Positions 46,588-54,799 of a stretch of DNA of 56,278 nt are shown here, piece by piece. Below the pieces are notes generated by a model. That model saw only the letters and a list, made by a program, of their open reading frames with translations. It was not told where the DNA came from and made no database searches. Numbering within the stretch: position 1 is the stretch's first letter; each line of letters begins with the position of its first letter. Both the position numbers and the translations under genes were made by a program. This stretch comes from Bacteroidota bacterium (GTDB taxonomy: Bacteria; Bacteroidota; Bacteroidia; Chitinophagales; Chitinophagaceae), in NCBI GenBank assembly GCA_018266455.1, contig JAFEAJ010000034.1:1-56278 (forward strand). Reading direction: 5' to 3'.

Positions 46588-47313
46588 TTGAGCTATAAAA
46601 TATATCCCCTTGGAGATGCTGCTGCTTGCATCGACTTGGGCAATATTATTGATGAAAGCATTAATAAAAAAGTGATTGCCATCCGCAACAGGCTTGAAAG
46701 ATTTTCTTTTGATGGCCTGAAGGACATCATTGTAGCTTACAGCTCGGTTTCTGTTTATTACGACCCTATCCTGGTAAAAAAGCCAGGCTTGCAACAGGCA
46801 ACAGTGTTTGATTTTGTGCGCAGCAAGCTCGAAGATGCTTTTCATCAATCATTGATTGAAGAACATGGCAACAGCGACATTTTTAAAATACCGGTTTGCT
46901 ATTCTGGCGCATGTGGTATAGATATGGCTTTTTTGAGCAAGGTGAAAAAAATTTCAAAAGAAGAAATTATCCAGCTGCATTTGTCAAAAATATACAGGGT
47001 ATACATGATCGGCTTTCTTCCCGGTTTTTCTTATCTCGGTAAAATAGACGAAAAACTTGAAATTGCCAGAAAGCCCAAACCCATTCAAGTCCCCGCCGGA
47101 AGCGTGGGCATTGCAGGAAAACAAACGGGCATTTACCCAATTGCTTGCCCGGGTGGCTGGCAAATCATAGGAAGAACACCATTAAAATTTTTTGATCCTG
47201 GCGCAGTAATGCCAAGCCGCCTGAATATTGGCAACTATGTACAATTCTATGAAATAAGCGAAGAAGAATTTAACGATTGCCTGGTTGTTAAGGATACGGA
47301 AACCAAACATTAA
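46588..47313 (+). CDS. pxpB: 5-oxoprolinase subunit PxpB (KipI-like)
   Basis: The 241-residue protein has the KipI/PxpB features: YPLGDAAACIDLG, SSVSVYYDP, YMIGFLPGFSYLG, IQVPAGSVGIAGKQTGIYP and PGGWQIIGRTPLKFFD. With PxpC and PxpA it forms the ATP-dependent enzyme that opens 5-oxoproline (pyroglutamate) to glutamate. The start is a TTG at 46588; no ATG or GTG fits. It is first of three genes in order B-C-A. Confidence 0.93.
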   Translation: MSYKIYPLGDAAACIDLGNIIDESINKKVIAIRNRLERFSFDGLKDIIVAYSSVSVYYDPILVKKPGLQQATVFDFVRSKLEDAFHQSLIEEHGNSDIFKIPVCYSGACGIDMAFLSKVKKISKEEIIQLHLSKIYRVYMIGFLPGFSYLGKIDEKLEIARKPKPIQVPAGSVGIAGKQTGIYPIACPGGWQIIGRTPLKFFDPGAVMPSRLNIGNYVQFYEISEEEFNDCLVVKDTETKH

Positions 47314-47374
47314 AAGACAAGATTTTTGATGCACAGCCATATCTGAAACCAGGCGTACTAAATCAGCAACCTGC

Positions 47375-48367
47375 ATGTCATTATCAATTATTAAGCCTGG
47401 CCTGCTTGATACCATTCAGGACATGGGCCGATTTGGTTTCAGTCATTGGGGCATAAATCCTGGCGGAGCAATGGACCGTTATGCTGCGCAGGTGGCAAAC
47501 ATGCTGGTGTGCAATGATGCTCATGAAGCGGTTATTGAAATGCATTTTCCCGGGGCGCAGATTTTATTCAACCAAAATGCATTGATTGCAATAACAGGGG
47601 CTGACTTCTCTCCAACAATCAACGACGAGAAAGTCCCTTTATGGCAACCAGTTGTAGTTAGAAAGAACACCGTCCTTCAATTTCCAAAATTGATTTCTGG
47701 TTCAGTTTGTTACCTCAGCATTCATGGCGGTATTTGTGCCAATGAATGGCTAAAGAGCTATGCCACCAACCTTAAAGTTTCAGCCGGCGGGCTTTCGGGC
47801 AGGCCTTTCAAAAAAAACGATGAAATTTTTTTTAAAGAAAATTCTATTTATTATGCCGGCCTGCTAAAAGAAGACAACAACTTGCATGTCCTCCCGTGGC
47901 GTGCTGACGTGCAGAAAACCTATAAATTCCCGCACGAAATTTCTGTGATAAAAGGAAATGAATGGGACCAGATGACGGGCAATTCGCAATTTGATTTTAT
48001 TGAAAATAACTATATCATTCACCCCTCATCGGACAGGATGGGATATCAATTGCGCGGTAGCACATTACAGCTGAGCAGCCAGCTCGAAATGATATCTTCA
48101 GGAGTAAACTTTGGAACCATTCAATTGCTGCCCGATGGGCAACTGGTTGTGCTGATGGCCGATCACCAAACTACAGGTGGTTATCCTCGTGTCGGCCATG
48201 TCATTTCTGCTCACTTGCCCAAATTGGCGCAGCTTCGCCCCAGCGATTGCATGAAATTCCGTTTGGCAGACATTGGCCACGCTGAAAATTTGCTGATGGA
48301 GCAACAAAGAGACCTGCAGGTGTTGGCCCGCGCCTGTTATGACCGTTTAAAAGCAACGGTATGCTGA
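47375..48367 (+). CDS. pxpC: 5-oxoprolinase subunit PxpC (KipA-like)
   Basis: The 330-residue protein opens with IIKPGLLDTIQDMGRFGFSHWGINPGGAMDR, the KipA/PxpC hallmark. It also has ITGADFSPTIND, YLSIHGGICAN and DGQLVVLMADHQTTGGYPRVGHV. It is the partner subunit of PxpB in 5-oxoprolinase. It starts 61 nt after pxpB, and its 3' end overlaps the pxpA start by 7 nt, which points to coupled translation. Confidence 0.94.
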   Translation: MSLSIIKPGLLDTIQDMGRFGFSHWGINPGGAMDRYAAQVANMLVCNDAHEAVIEMHFPGAQILFNQNALIAITGADFSPTINDEKVPLWQPVVVRKNTVLQFPKLISGSVCYLSIHGGICANEWLKSYATNLKVSAGGLSGRPFKKNDEIFFKENSIYYAGLLKEDNNLHVLPWRADVQKTYKFPHEISVIKGNEWDQMTGNSQFDFIENNYIIHPSSDRMGYQLRGSTLQLSSQLEMISSGVNFGTIQLLPDGQLVVLMADHQTTGGYPRVGHVISAHLPKLAQLRPSDCMKFRLADIGHAENLLMEQQRDLQVLARACYDRLKATVC

Positions 48368-49125
48368 CTGTAGATGTTAACTGCGATATGGGAGAAAGCA
48401 CTCCGCTCCGTCATTACGATATCAACAAAGACCTCTTGTTATTGGATTATGTCAGTTCAATCAATATTGCCTGTGGGGGGCATGCAGGCGATGCTTTGAC
48501 AATGCAGGTTTTGGTTGCTGCAGCGAAAGAAAAAAACATTGCCATTGGGGCTCATCCTTCATTTCCTGATAAAGAAAATTTTGGCAGGAGCAATATGCAG
48601 CTTTCACGGCAACAGATATACGAAACGGTAAAGGAACAAATAAGCATGCTTGCTGACATTGCAATGCTACACGGAAAGCAACTGCACCATGTGAAACCGC
48701 ACGGAGCTTTATACAATATGGCAGCAAAAGAAAAAGAGATTGCACGCGCCATTTGCCAGGCCATTATAGACGTTTGCCCCGAACTGGTATTGTATGGATT
48801 ATCTGGAAGCGAGCTGGTTCGCGAAGGTAAAGGATCGGGGCTGAAGACTTGCAGCGAAGCATTCGCCGACAGGGCCTATCTCGATGATGGAAGCCTTGCA
48901 CCGAGAACTGAGAAAGGCGCTTTGATTACAGATCCCATTAAAGCTGCAGAACAGGCTTTGCAAATGGTTGCCAGGGGAACGGTCGTTTCCGCATCTGGCC
49001 ATGAACTGTTCATAAAAGCAGAGACCATTTGTATCCACGGAGATGGGGAACATGCGCTCGAATTTGCTAAAACAATCAAATGTTTTTTAAAAGCTAATGG
49101 CATTGCCATCAATTCTTCAGTATAA
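48361..49125 (+). CDS. pxpA: 5-oxoprolinase subunit PxpA (LamB/YcsF family)
   Basis: The 254-residue protein begins MLTVDVNCDMGES and has INIACGGHAGD, GAHPSFPDKENFGR, VKPHGALYN, EAFADRAYLDDGSLAPRT and ICIHGDG, all LamB/YcsF signatures. It catalyses the ring-opening part of 5-oxoprolinase and completes the pxpBCA set. The ATG lies within the last codons of pxpC (7-nt overlap). No transporter gene lies with the operon in this window. Confidence 0.95.
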   Translation: MLTVDVNCDMGESTPLRHYDINKDLLLLDYVSSINIACGGHAGDALTMQVLVAAAKEKNIAIGAHPSFPDKENFGRSNMQLSRQQIYETVKEQISMLADIAMLHGKQLHHVKPHGALYNMAAKEKEIARAICQAIIDVCPELVLYGLSGSELVREGKGSGLKTCSEAFADRAYLDDGSLAPRTEKGALITDPIKAAEQALQMVARGTVVSASGHELFIKAETICIHGDGEHALEFAKTIKCFLKANGIAINSSV

Positions 49126-49424
49126 GACAATATGCCGAAAAATAGCTGGTGGTTTTGTGGGCTATAACTCTTTTATTGCGATTGCCAATCTCAAATGGAA
49201 ACAAGCTCTGTTGGAGAGCAACCTGCCAGTAATAAGATTAATGTGAGACGATGGCCTGGGCAGCATTTTAAGCCTTGCTTTTTATTTGACTGGAAAGGAT
49301 GCACGAGCAGAACGTTCGCCCGGCAAAAAATCGGATTGCATACATGCAAACCTTTGCTGTGGCAAATAGCAAGTGTGCGCCGACATTGCAGGTTATCAGC
49401 ACAGCCCTCCAAGATATTGCCTAA

Positions 49425-49575
49425 GAAGCTGTCTAAAAATGATTGCTGGAACAATTAATAGGTTTAATCTTTTCCAAAGCTCATACAGGAGTACCCGATT
49501 TAAAATCAATTACAAGTTTTGGAAAAGTCGAACCATTGTTATATAAGCTTCTTGAAATCATTTTTAGACAGCTTC
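49425..49575 (+). repeat. MITE-like element, intact copy B, perfect 20-bp terminal inverted repeats
   Basis: The element is 151 bp. The left end GAAGCTGTCTAAAAATGATT (49425-49444) is the exact reverse complement of the right end (49556-49575). An inner inverted pair CTTTTCCAAA (49469-49478) and TTTGGAAAAG (49518-49527) allows a nested hairpin. No ORF of a transposase is inside and no clear target duplication was seen. Related copies lie at 13646, 43743 and 53298. It is probably mobilised by an element elsewhere in the genome. Confidence 0.85.
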
Positions 49576-49715
49576 CAAGTGGTGAACATGCCGCTCATGC
49601 AAAGACAGGCGACCAACTCAGTGGTTTCATAAGTCCCACTTGGGCATTATAAAGGTTTCACACCAGTTATGGCCTGTTTTGTTCAAAAAGTTCAACAATG
49701 ACAACGCTTTTATTT

Positions 49716-49745
49716 TTTGAAAAATTTTTGATTTTAATATCTTTG
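49716..49745 (+). promoter_or_regulatory. Bacteroidota-type promoter for the aminotransferase gene
   Basis: TTTG (49716-49719), an 18-nt spacer and TATCTTTG (49738-49745) match the consensus; the ATG is 19 nt after the box. Confidence 0.7.
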
Positions 49746-49764
49746 CGGCGCTTAATAAAAAAAC

Positions 49765-50958
49765 ATGCAGCAACTATCTTCCATCCTGGACCGTTTCGCT
49801 GAGCCCGAAACATTGAAGATGGCCAAACTTGGCCGCGAACTAAGGGCTAAAGGAATTGATGTGATTGACCTGAGCCTTGGCGAACCTGATTTTGACACGC
49901 CGCAACATATTAAAGATGCAGCTAAAAAAGCAATTGACGACAACTGGAGCCATTACACACCGGTTCCAGGTTTTTTGGACCTGCGAGAGGCAATCTGCAC
50001 AAAATTTAAGCGGGATAATAATTTAGATTATAAGCCCGAAAATATAGTAGCTTCAACTGGTGCCAAGCAAAGCCTTGCCAATGTTGTGCTTGCACTGGTT
50101 GACGAAGGTGATGAAGTGGTCATCCCAACCCCGTATTGGGTAACTTATTCTGAACTGGTAAAAATAGCGAGGGGCAAAGTAGTGCAGGTAGGCACAACCA
50201 TGGAAAGCCAGTTTAAGATCACACCATCACAACTGGAAGCAGTGATCAATAACAAAACAAAAGTGTTCTTATTTTCTTCGCCTTGCAACCCATCGGGGGC
50301 TGTATACAGCAAAGATGAATTGGAAGCATTGGCTGCTATTTTCAGGAAGCACCCGAATATTTATATCATCTCTGACGAAATTTATGAATACATCAATTTT
50401 GTGGGCAAACATGAAAGCATTGCGCAGTTTGATGATCTCAAAGACCGCGTGATTATTGTGAACGGGTTGAGCAAGGGCTTTGCCATGACCGGATGGAGGC
50501 TTGGTTACATAGCTGCTCATGCAAATATTGCCAAAGCGTGCGAAAAATTGCAGGGGCAATTTACCAGCGGAACCAACTCCATTGCTCAAAAAGCTGCAGT
50601 GGTGGCTTTGACTACTGACCTGAAACCTTCTTTTGAAATGGTAAAAGAATTTACGAGAAGAAGGGAAATAACCATGGGACTGGTAAAACAAATTCCCGGA
50701 TTAAAATGTTTTGAGCCGCAGGGCGCATTTTATATTTTCCCTGATGTTAGCCATTACTTTGGCAGATCACATGGGCAAATGGTCATTCAAAATTCAGCTG
50801 ATTTTTCAATGTATTTACTAAATACTGCACATGTATCATCAGTGATGGGCGATGCATTTGGCGACCCGAAATGTGTTCGTTTTTCTTTTGCCAATAGCGC
50901 TGAAAATATCCAAAAAGCCTGGGCAAGGATCAAAGAGGCACTGGCAAAACTTTCATGA
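49765..50958 (+). CDS. PLP-dependent aminotransferase (aspartate aminotransferase type)
   Basis: The 397-residue class I/II aminotransferase has DLSLGEPDFDTPQHIKDAA, STGAKQSLANV, PCNPSGAVYSKDELE, SDEIYEYINF, the PLP lysine in NGLSKGFAMTGWRLGY (Lys237) and the substrate-binding arginine in CVRFSFANS. The size and motifs fit subgroup I-gamma aspartate aminotransferases, which swap amino groups between aspartate and 2-oxoglutarate; substrate range is not certain. It has a strong promoter of its own and is convergent with the next gene. Confidence 0.93.
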   Translation: MQQLSSILDRFAEPETLKMAKLGRELRAKGIDVIDLSLGEPDFDTPQHIKDAAKKAIDDNWSHYTPVPGFLDLREAICTKFKRDNNLDYKPENIVASTGAKQSLANVVLALVDEGDEVVIPTPYWVTYSELVKIARGKVVQVGTTMESQFKITPSQLEAVINNKTKVFLFSSPCNPSGAVYSKDELEALAAIFRKHPNIYIISDEIYEYINFVGKHESIAQFDDLKDRVIIVNGLSKGFAMTGWRLGYIAAHANIAKACEKLQGQFTSGTNSIAQKAAVVALTTDLKPSFEMVKEFTRRREITMGLVKQIPGLKCFEPQGAFYIFPDVSHYFGRSHGQMVIQNSADFSMYLLNTAHVSSVMGDAFGDPKCVRFSFANSAENIQKAWARIKEALAKLS

Positions 50959-50989
50959 GCAGGGATAATGTTGTAGTGAAGGATAGTAA

Positions 50990-52513
50990 TCAGTTTATGA
51001 TTTTCGGGCTTTGATCCGTTTTTTTGTACACCATTCCTTCCATCTCAAATTGAGATATTTTGCCCATGTCATTCAGTGAAAACTGCACCCATGATTTTTT
51101 GTACCACGAGTAATTATACCTGCCTATAAAAGTATCATAATGCCAGTGGGACAGGTTGAGCTGAATGTTATCGGGGAATTTTAGCAATAAGGAGTCGTTA
51201 TGAAAAACCACTTCGGCGCTCCCAAAAACTTCATTGGCATAGTGGCCTTCATAATCAGACATTTCCTTTGATGGGAGGGTGTTCATAATGTGTTTCGATT
51301 CTCTCTCAGCTTCTTTTTTCATTTCTTTTTGCTTGAGCCTTTTGTACAGCGAAGAGAAATCATTGCTCCAGTCGTGCGAGTTGTCATTGAAGCACCACAG
51401 GTCAATGGCTTTGTACATCAGCGCGTGGCGCAATTCGGCGTGGTCGAGGTTTGCAAAAACATAAATGCCGAAATGCATATCGGGGATCAGCCCGGCGATG
51501 GCTACTACACCATCGAGGCTGCCGGTATGGAACTGCAGCATATTGCCGCGGTAGTCTTCCTGGAACCAGCCATAGCCATAAGTTTTCCAGTGAGGCTTTG
51601 TGATTTCCTGTGTAGGGTAAAATTCTTCATCTGTAACAATAGAATGTGGCTTGAAGATATCCTTAAATGTTTCTGCTTTTAATAATCTTTGGCCGTTCAC
51701 TTTCGTGCTGTCAAGAAGAAAGGTTAGCCATTTGCCCATGTCTTCTGCGCACGACCAAACGCCTCCTGCGGCATCAATCCCCTTTTTGTCGATATATGGG
51801 ATTGGGCCTACCATGCCGTCGTCGTACATCCAATGTGGGCTGATGTGGCTTGGTTCATTAACCGATAACACATAAGTGGGATAAGTATGCACCATGCCAA
51901 GCGGAACAAACAACCTCTCTTTAATAAAATCATCCCATGTCTTTCCTGAAATTTTGTGAATCACTTCGCCGGCAATCATGTACAGCAGGTTTTGATAGAT
52001 GAAGGAGGCGCGAAAAGAATAAGCCGGTTTAATAAAGCGCATTTTGTAAATGATGGTATCAAGCGGCTGACCGGTTACCCAAAGCCAGTCGGCATTCCCA
52101 AGACCGGTGTTGTGCGTGAACAAATCGCTTATGGTTATTTGAGAGGAAGCATAATCGTCCCAAAGTTTTAGGGCGGGGTATATATCGCTTACCTTATCGC
52201 TCCATTTTATTTTGCCTTCATCTACCAGCATGCCCATACAAACCGCTGTCATGGCTTTTGTGGTAGAAGCACAAATGGAAAGGGTAGAAGTAGTGAAAAG
52301 GTCGGGTTTCCCCAGTTCAGCAACCCCATAACCACTTTCGAAAACTATTTTGCCATCTTTCACTACGGCTATTGACAAGCCAGGCACCTTCCATTCTTTC
52401 ATGGCGTTTTGTACATAGGCGCCAAATTTTGCTGCCGGGTCAATTTTGTTTTTTTGAGAAAAAGAATAAAGGCCGGCTAATAATAAAAACAAGGCAATGC
52501 CAATGCGGTTCAT
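50990..52513 (-). CDS. Secreted serine hydrolase with C-terminal DUF3471-like domain
   Basis: The 507-residue protein has a signal peptide (MNRIGIALFLLLAGLYSFSQ). The beta-lactamase-fold part has STTK (Ser83 to Lys86), a YQN motif and HTGSLDG as the third motif. A linker rich in Lys and Glu (about 385-405) leads to a C-terminal beta domain resembling DUF3471 (DYEGHYANEVFGSAEVVF). The family covers esterases and D-amino-peptidases, so the substrate is open. It is the second such hydrolase in this window. Confidence 0.87.
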   Translation of the reverse strand: MNRIGIALFLLLAGLYSFSQKNKIDPAAKFGAYVQNAMKEWKVPGLSIAVVKDGKIVFESGYGVAELGKPDLFTTSTLSICASTTKAMTAVCMGMLVDEGKIKWSDKVSDIYPALKLWDDYASSQITISDLFTHNTGLGNADWLWVTGQPLDTIIYKMRFIKPAYSFRASFIYQNLLYMIAGEVIHKISGKTWDDFIKERLFVPLGMVHTYPTYVLSVNEPSHISPHWMYDDGMVGPIPYIDKKGIDAAGGVWSCAEDMGKWLTFLLDSTKVNGQRLLKAETFKDIFKPHSIVTDEEFYPTQEITKPHWKTYGYGWFQEDYRGNMLQFHTGSLDGVVAIAGLIPDMHFGIYVFANLDHAELRHALMYKAIDLWCFNDNSHDWSNDFSSLYKRLKQKEMKKEAERESKHIMNTLPSKEMSDYEGHYANEVFGSAEVVFHNDSLLLKFPDNIQLNLSHWHYDTFIGRYNYSWYKKSWVQFSLNDMGKISQFEMEGMVYKKTDQSPKIIN

Positions 52514-52661
52514 GAGCAGGTAGTTTTAGTTTTTCAAAAATGAATATAAGGTATTTTAGAAGAAATTCGCATAGTAGCAGCCGGGCCTGACAAAAATCTG
52601 AAGATGGGTTGAAGGTTATAAAACCTTCAATCCCTAATGGCTTATTTTATCCTGAAAAATT

Positions 52662-53288
52662 TTATGTCCTATCGGCCCTGATGATGTTTTTTATTGTTTC
52701 TGCAAGCATGCCAGCCCATATCGCATATTCTTTTCCCGAATAATGAAGACAGTCTGTTGACACAAGTGTTTTGTCTGATGCAGCTTTTCGGCTTTCGCTG
52801 GTTATGTTGATGTAGTGAACTTTATATGTTGCTGAAATTTCTTTATTGATGTTGTTGAACAAATCAATTTCGTTAGCGATGCCTGGCCTGTTAAGATCGA
52901 TAGCAAAAGGCGTAACGGAATAATCCGGAATGGAAAGCACGATAACACGAGACGGCTCCCCACCCGCAAGCCCGGCTGCATGCTGAAGAATTTCAGTGAA
53001 TTGCTCTCGGTATCCGGATAGGCTCCTTCCCTGATATTGATTGTTTGCGCCGATGAGCAATGACACGATATCATAAACCGGGTTTTTGAAATGATAGTTA
53101 TCGATGGCATGTCGAAGGTCGGTAGTTGTCCATCCTGTAGCAGCAATAATTTCGGGAGCTTGAAATGAAAAGCCCGATTTATTCAAGATATCAATTACCT
53201 GGGCAGGGTAACGCTCAGGTTCGGTTACCGATTCGCCAATGGTATAGGAATCCCCAAGAGCGAGATAAGTTCTTATTGTGCTGCCCAT
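52662..53288 (-). CDS. SGNH/GDSL hydrolase family protein
   Basis: The 208-residue protein shows all four SGNH blocks: GDSYT with Ser14, the block II region TGWTTTDLRHA, GAN with Asn82, and DCLHYSG with Asp179 and His182. It is probably an esterase or lipase-like enzyme; the substrate is unknown. It has no signal peptide. It lies 72 nt downstream of the amidohydrolase on the same strand, separated by the compact repeat hairpin (copy D). Confidence 0.88.
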   Translation of the reverse strand: MGSTIRTYLALGDSYTIGESVTEPERYPAQVIDILNKSGFSFQAPEIIAATGWTTTDLRHAIDNYHFKNPVYDIVSLLIGANNQYQGRSLSGYREQFTEILQHAAGLAGGEPSRVIVLSIPDYSVTPFAIDLNRPGIANEIDLFNNINKEISATYKVHYINITSESRKAASDKTLVSTDCLHYSGKEYAIWAGMLAETIKNIIRADRT

Positions 53289-53297
53289 TTGGTTTTT

Positions 53298-53359
53298 GAA
53301 GCTGTCTTTTTTTCAAAGCTGCTGCTTTTCCAAAGTTTAAGACTTTGGAAAAGCAGCAG
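53298..53359. repeat. Compact palindromic repeat, copy D, with 18-bp perfect hairpin
   Basis: It begins GAAGCTGTCTTTTTTTC and then forms an 18-bp perfect stem: CTGCTGCTTTTCCAAAGT (53319-53336) with its exact complement at 53342-53359 and a 5-nt loop. The CTTTTCCAAAG/CTTTGGAAAAG core and the GAAGCTGTC end are those of copies A-C. It starts 1 nt after the amidohydrolase stop codon. On neither strand does a T run follow, so it is not a simple terminator. Confidence 0.75.
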
Positions 53360-53360
53360 G

Positions 53361-54641
53361 CTACAGCGTGTTTTTATATACCACTCCGCCTTTCATTACA
53401 AATTTTACATTTTCGAGGATTCTAATATCGTCTAATGGGTTTGCATCCACCGCAATGATATCAGCAAACTTTCCAACGGAAATAGAGCCAACTCTTTTTT
53501 CCCATCCCAACAGATCGGCAGCATTTACTGTTGCAGCCTGTATGGCTTTCATCGGGGTTAGGCCATACTTTACCATGTATTTGAATTGCCTGGCATTCCA
53601 TCCGTGAGGGTAAACACCGGCATCCGTACCAAACGTGATTTTCACCCCGGCCTGCACCGCTTTACGAAAACTTTCGCGCTGTGTTTGGCCAATCAGCTTT
53701 TCTTTATTTAAAATTTTGTCTGGAAAGCCGAGGCGCTTGTATTCGGACATGATGTATTCATCGTTGTAAATATCTGCATCAAGATAAGTGCCATGATCTT
53801 TCATGAGCGCAATGGCTTCATCATCAAGCATGCTCCCGTGCTCGATTGAGGCAACGCCTGCTTTCACGGCCATTTTTATGGCTTCGGTGCCATGTGCATG
53901 CGCACATGCCTTCTTGCCCCACAGTTTTGCTTCTGAAACGATCGTGTTCATCTCTTCCTGGGTGAACTGCGGAGCGCCAACACTTTCTTCTTCTGTCAAC
54001 ACACCTGCGCTTGCCCCGAATTTGATTACATCGGCGCCATATTTTATATTGTAGCGGACCTGTTTGCGGAGTTCATCTACGCCATTTGCCACGCCGCTCA
54101 TTTCTTTGGGTTGTATCCAGTCAAGATAGGGCGAGAAACCATTAAGATCGCCATGGCTGCCTGTTGAGCCAATAAAAAGAGTGGCTACCAGCAATCTCGG
54201 CCCTTCCACATCACCACTATTTATCGCATTGCGCAAAGCCACATCCACAAAGGCCGGCGCGCCCACATCCCGGCACGTAGTGAAGCCTGCTTCCAGTGTG
54301 CGTTTGGCGTAAATATGCGCAGTGACTGCAACATCTATTGGGGATTTCCTGAAAATATCTCCATAATAATCACCGCTCGGCTGGCTTGTTATATGGGTGT
54401 GGCAATCGATCAATCCGGGCAACACGGTTGCCTTTGAAAGATCGATAATGGATGCATTGGCAGGTATGGAAAGGTTGCTCCCGATAGCCTGGATGGTATC
54501 GCTGTCAATAATAATAACTTGGTTAGTGAGCAATTTTCCATTCTCCGTGTCAATAAGTTTGCCGGCTTTAATTGCTGTTACTTTATTTTGGGCAAATGAA
54601 ATATTTGCAGCCATCAGCAGCAATATGAACAACTTTCTCAT
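53361..54641 (-). CDS. Secreted amidohydrolase (imidazolonepropionase-like)
   Basis: The ATG at 54641 gives 426 residues with a signal peptide (MRKLFILLLMAANISFAQ). The open frame extends 50 codons upstream, but that stretch runs through the groL terminator and is rejected. The metal-dependent hydrolase barrel has DCHTHIT (His81, His83), the lysine-bearing VIKFGASAGV, CAHAHGT, SIEHGSMLD and FGTDAGVYPHGWN. Relatives include prolidases and Xaa-Pro dipeptidases, so a periplasmic peptide or amide substrate is likely. Confidence 0.88.
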   Translation of the reverse strand: MRKLFILLLMAANISFAQNKVTAIKAGKLIDTENGKLLTNQVIIIDSDTIQAIGSNLSIPANASIIDLSKATVLPGLIDCHTHITSQPSGDYYGDIFRKSPIDVAVTAHIYAKRTLEAGFTTCRDVGAPAFVDVALRNAINSGDVEGPRLLVATLFIGSTGSHGDLNGFSPYLDWIQPKEMSGVANGVDELRKQVRYNIKYGADVIKFGASAGVLTEEESVGAPQFTQEEMNTIVSEAKLWGKKACAHAHGTEAIKMAVKAGVASIEHGSMLDDEAIALMKDHGTYLDADIYNDEYIMSEYKRLGFPDKILNKEKLIGQTQRESFRKAVQAGVKITFGTDAGVYPHGWNARQFKYMVKYGLTPMKAIQAATVNAADLLGWEKRVGSISVGKFADIIAVDANPLDDIRILENVKFVMKGGVVYKNTL

Positions 54642-54723
54642 ATCAGTTAATTTTTTCGAAAGATATGAAATACTAATGAGGTTAAAGTGGGACAATAGCA
54701 AAAAGGCAACAGAGATCAAACAC

Positions 54724-54758
54724 AAAAAAAATCCCGCTGTAATTTTTACAGCGGGATT
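54724..54758 (-). terminator. Rho-independent terminator after groL
   Basis: AATCCCGCTGTAA (54730-54742) pairs with its complement (54746-54758) in a 13-bp stem with a 3-nt loop. On the minus strand a run of T follows. It lies about 42 nt after the groL stop. Confidence 0.93.
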
Positions 54759-54799
54759 GTATGTTGCTGGCAGCATATTGTGGGCTGCCATTTAATTTA

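Larger units (their letters stand above)
49126..49764. other. Gap after pxpA holding the intact repeat copy
   Basis: This 639-nt gap carries the intact repeat (49425-49575) and the aminotransferase promoter (49716-49745). The left 300 nt hold overlapping frames of about 87 codons on both strands (from 49195 and 49454) that do not resemble proteins I know. No terminator was seen after pxpA. Confidence 0.5.

Noticed and set aside
49191..49458. Overlapping 87-codon frames on both strands
   Set aside because: Both are rich in Cys and His, resemble no known family, and one runs into the repeat element; probably chance frames.
53319..53359. Rho-independent terminator for the amidohydrolase gene
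   Set aside because: The stem is strong, but no T run follows on either strand, and its sequence matches the dispersed repeat core.
54642..54791. 50-codon upstream extension of the amidohydrolase frame
   Set aside because: It would place the start inside the groL terminator hairpin, and the signal peptide begins at the 54641 ATG.
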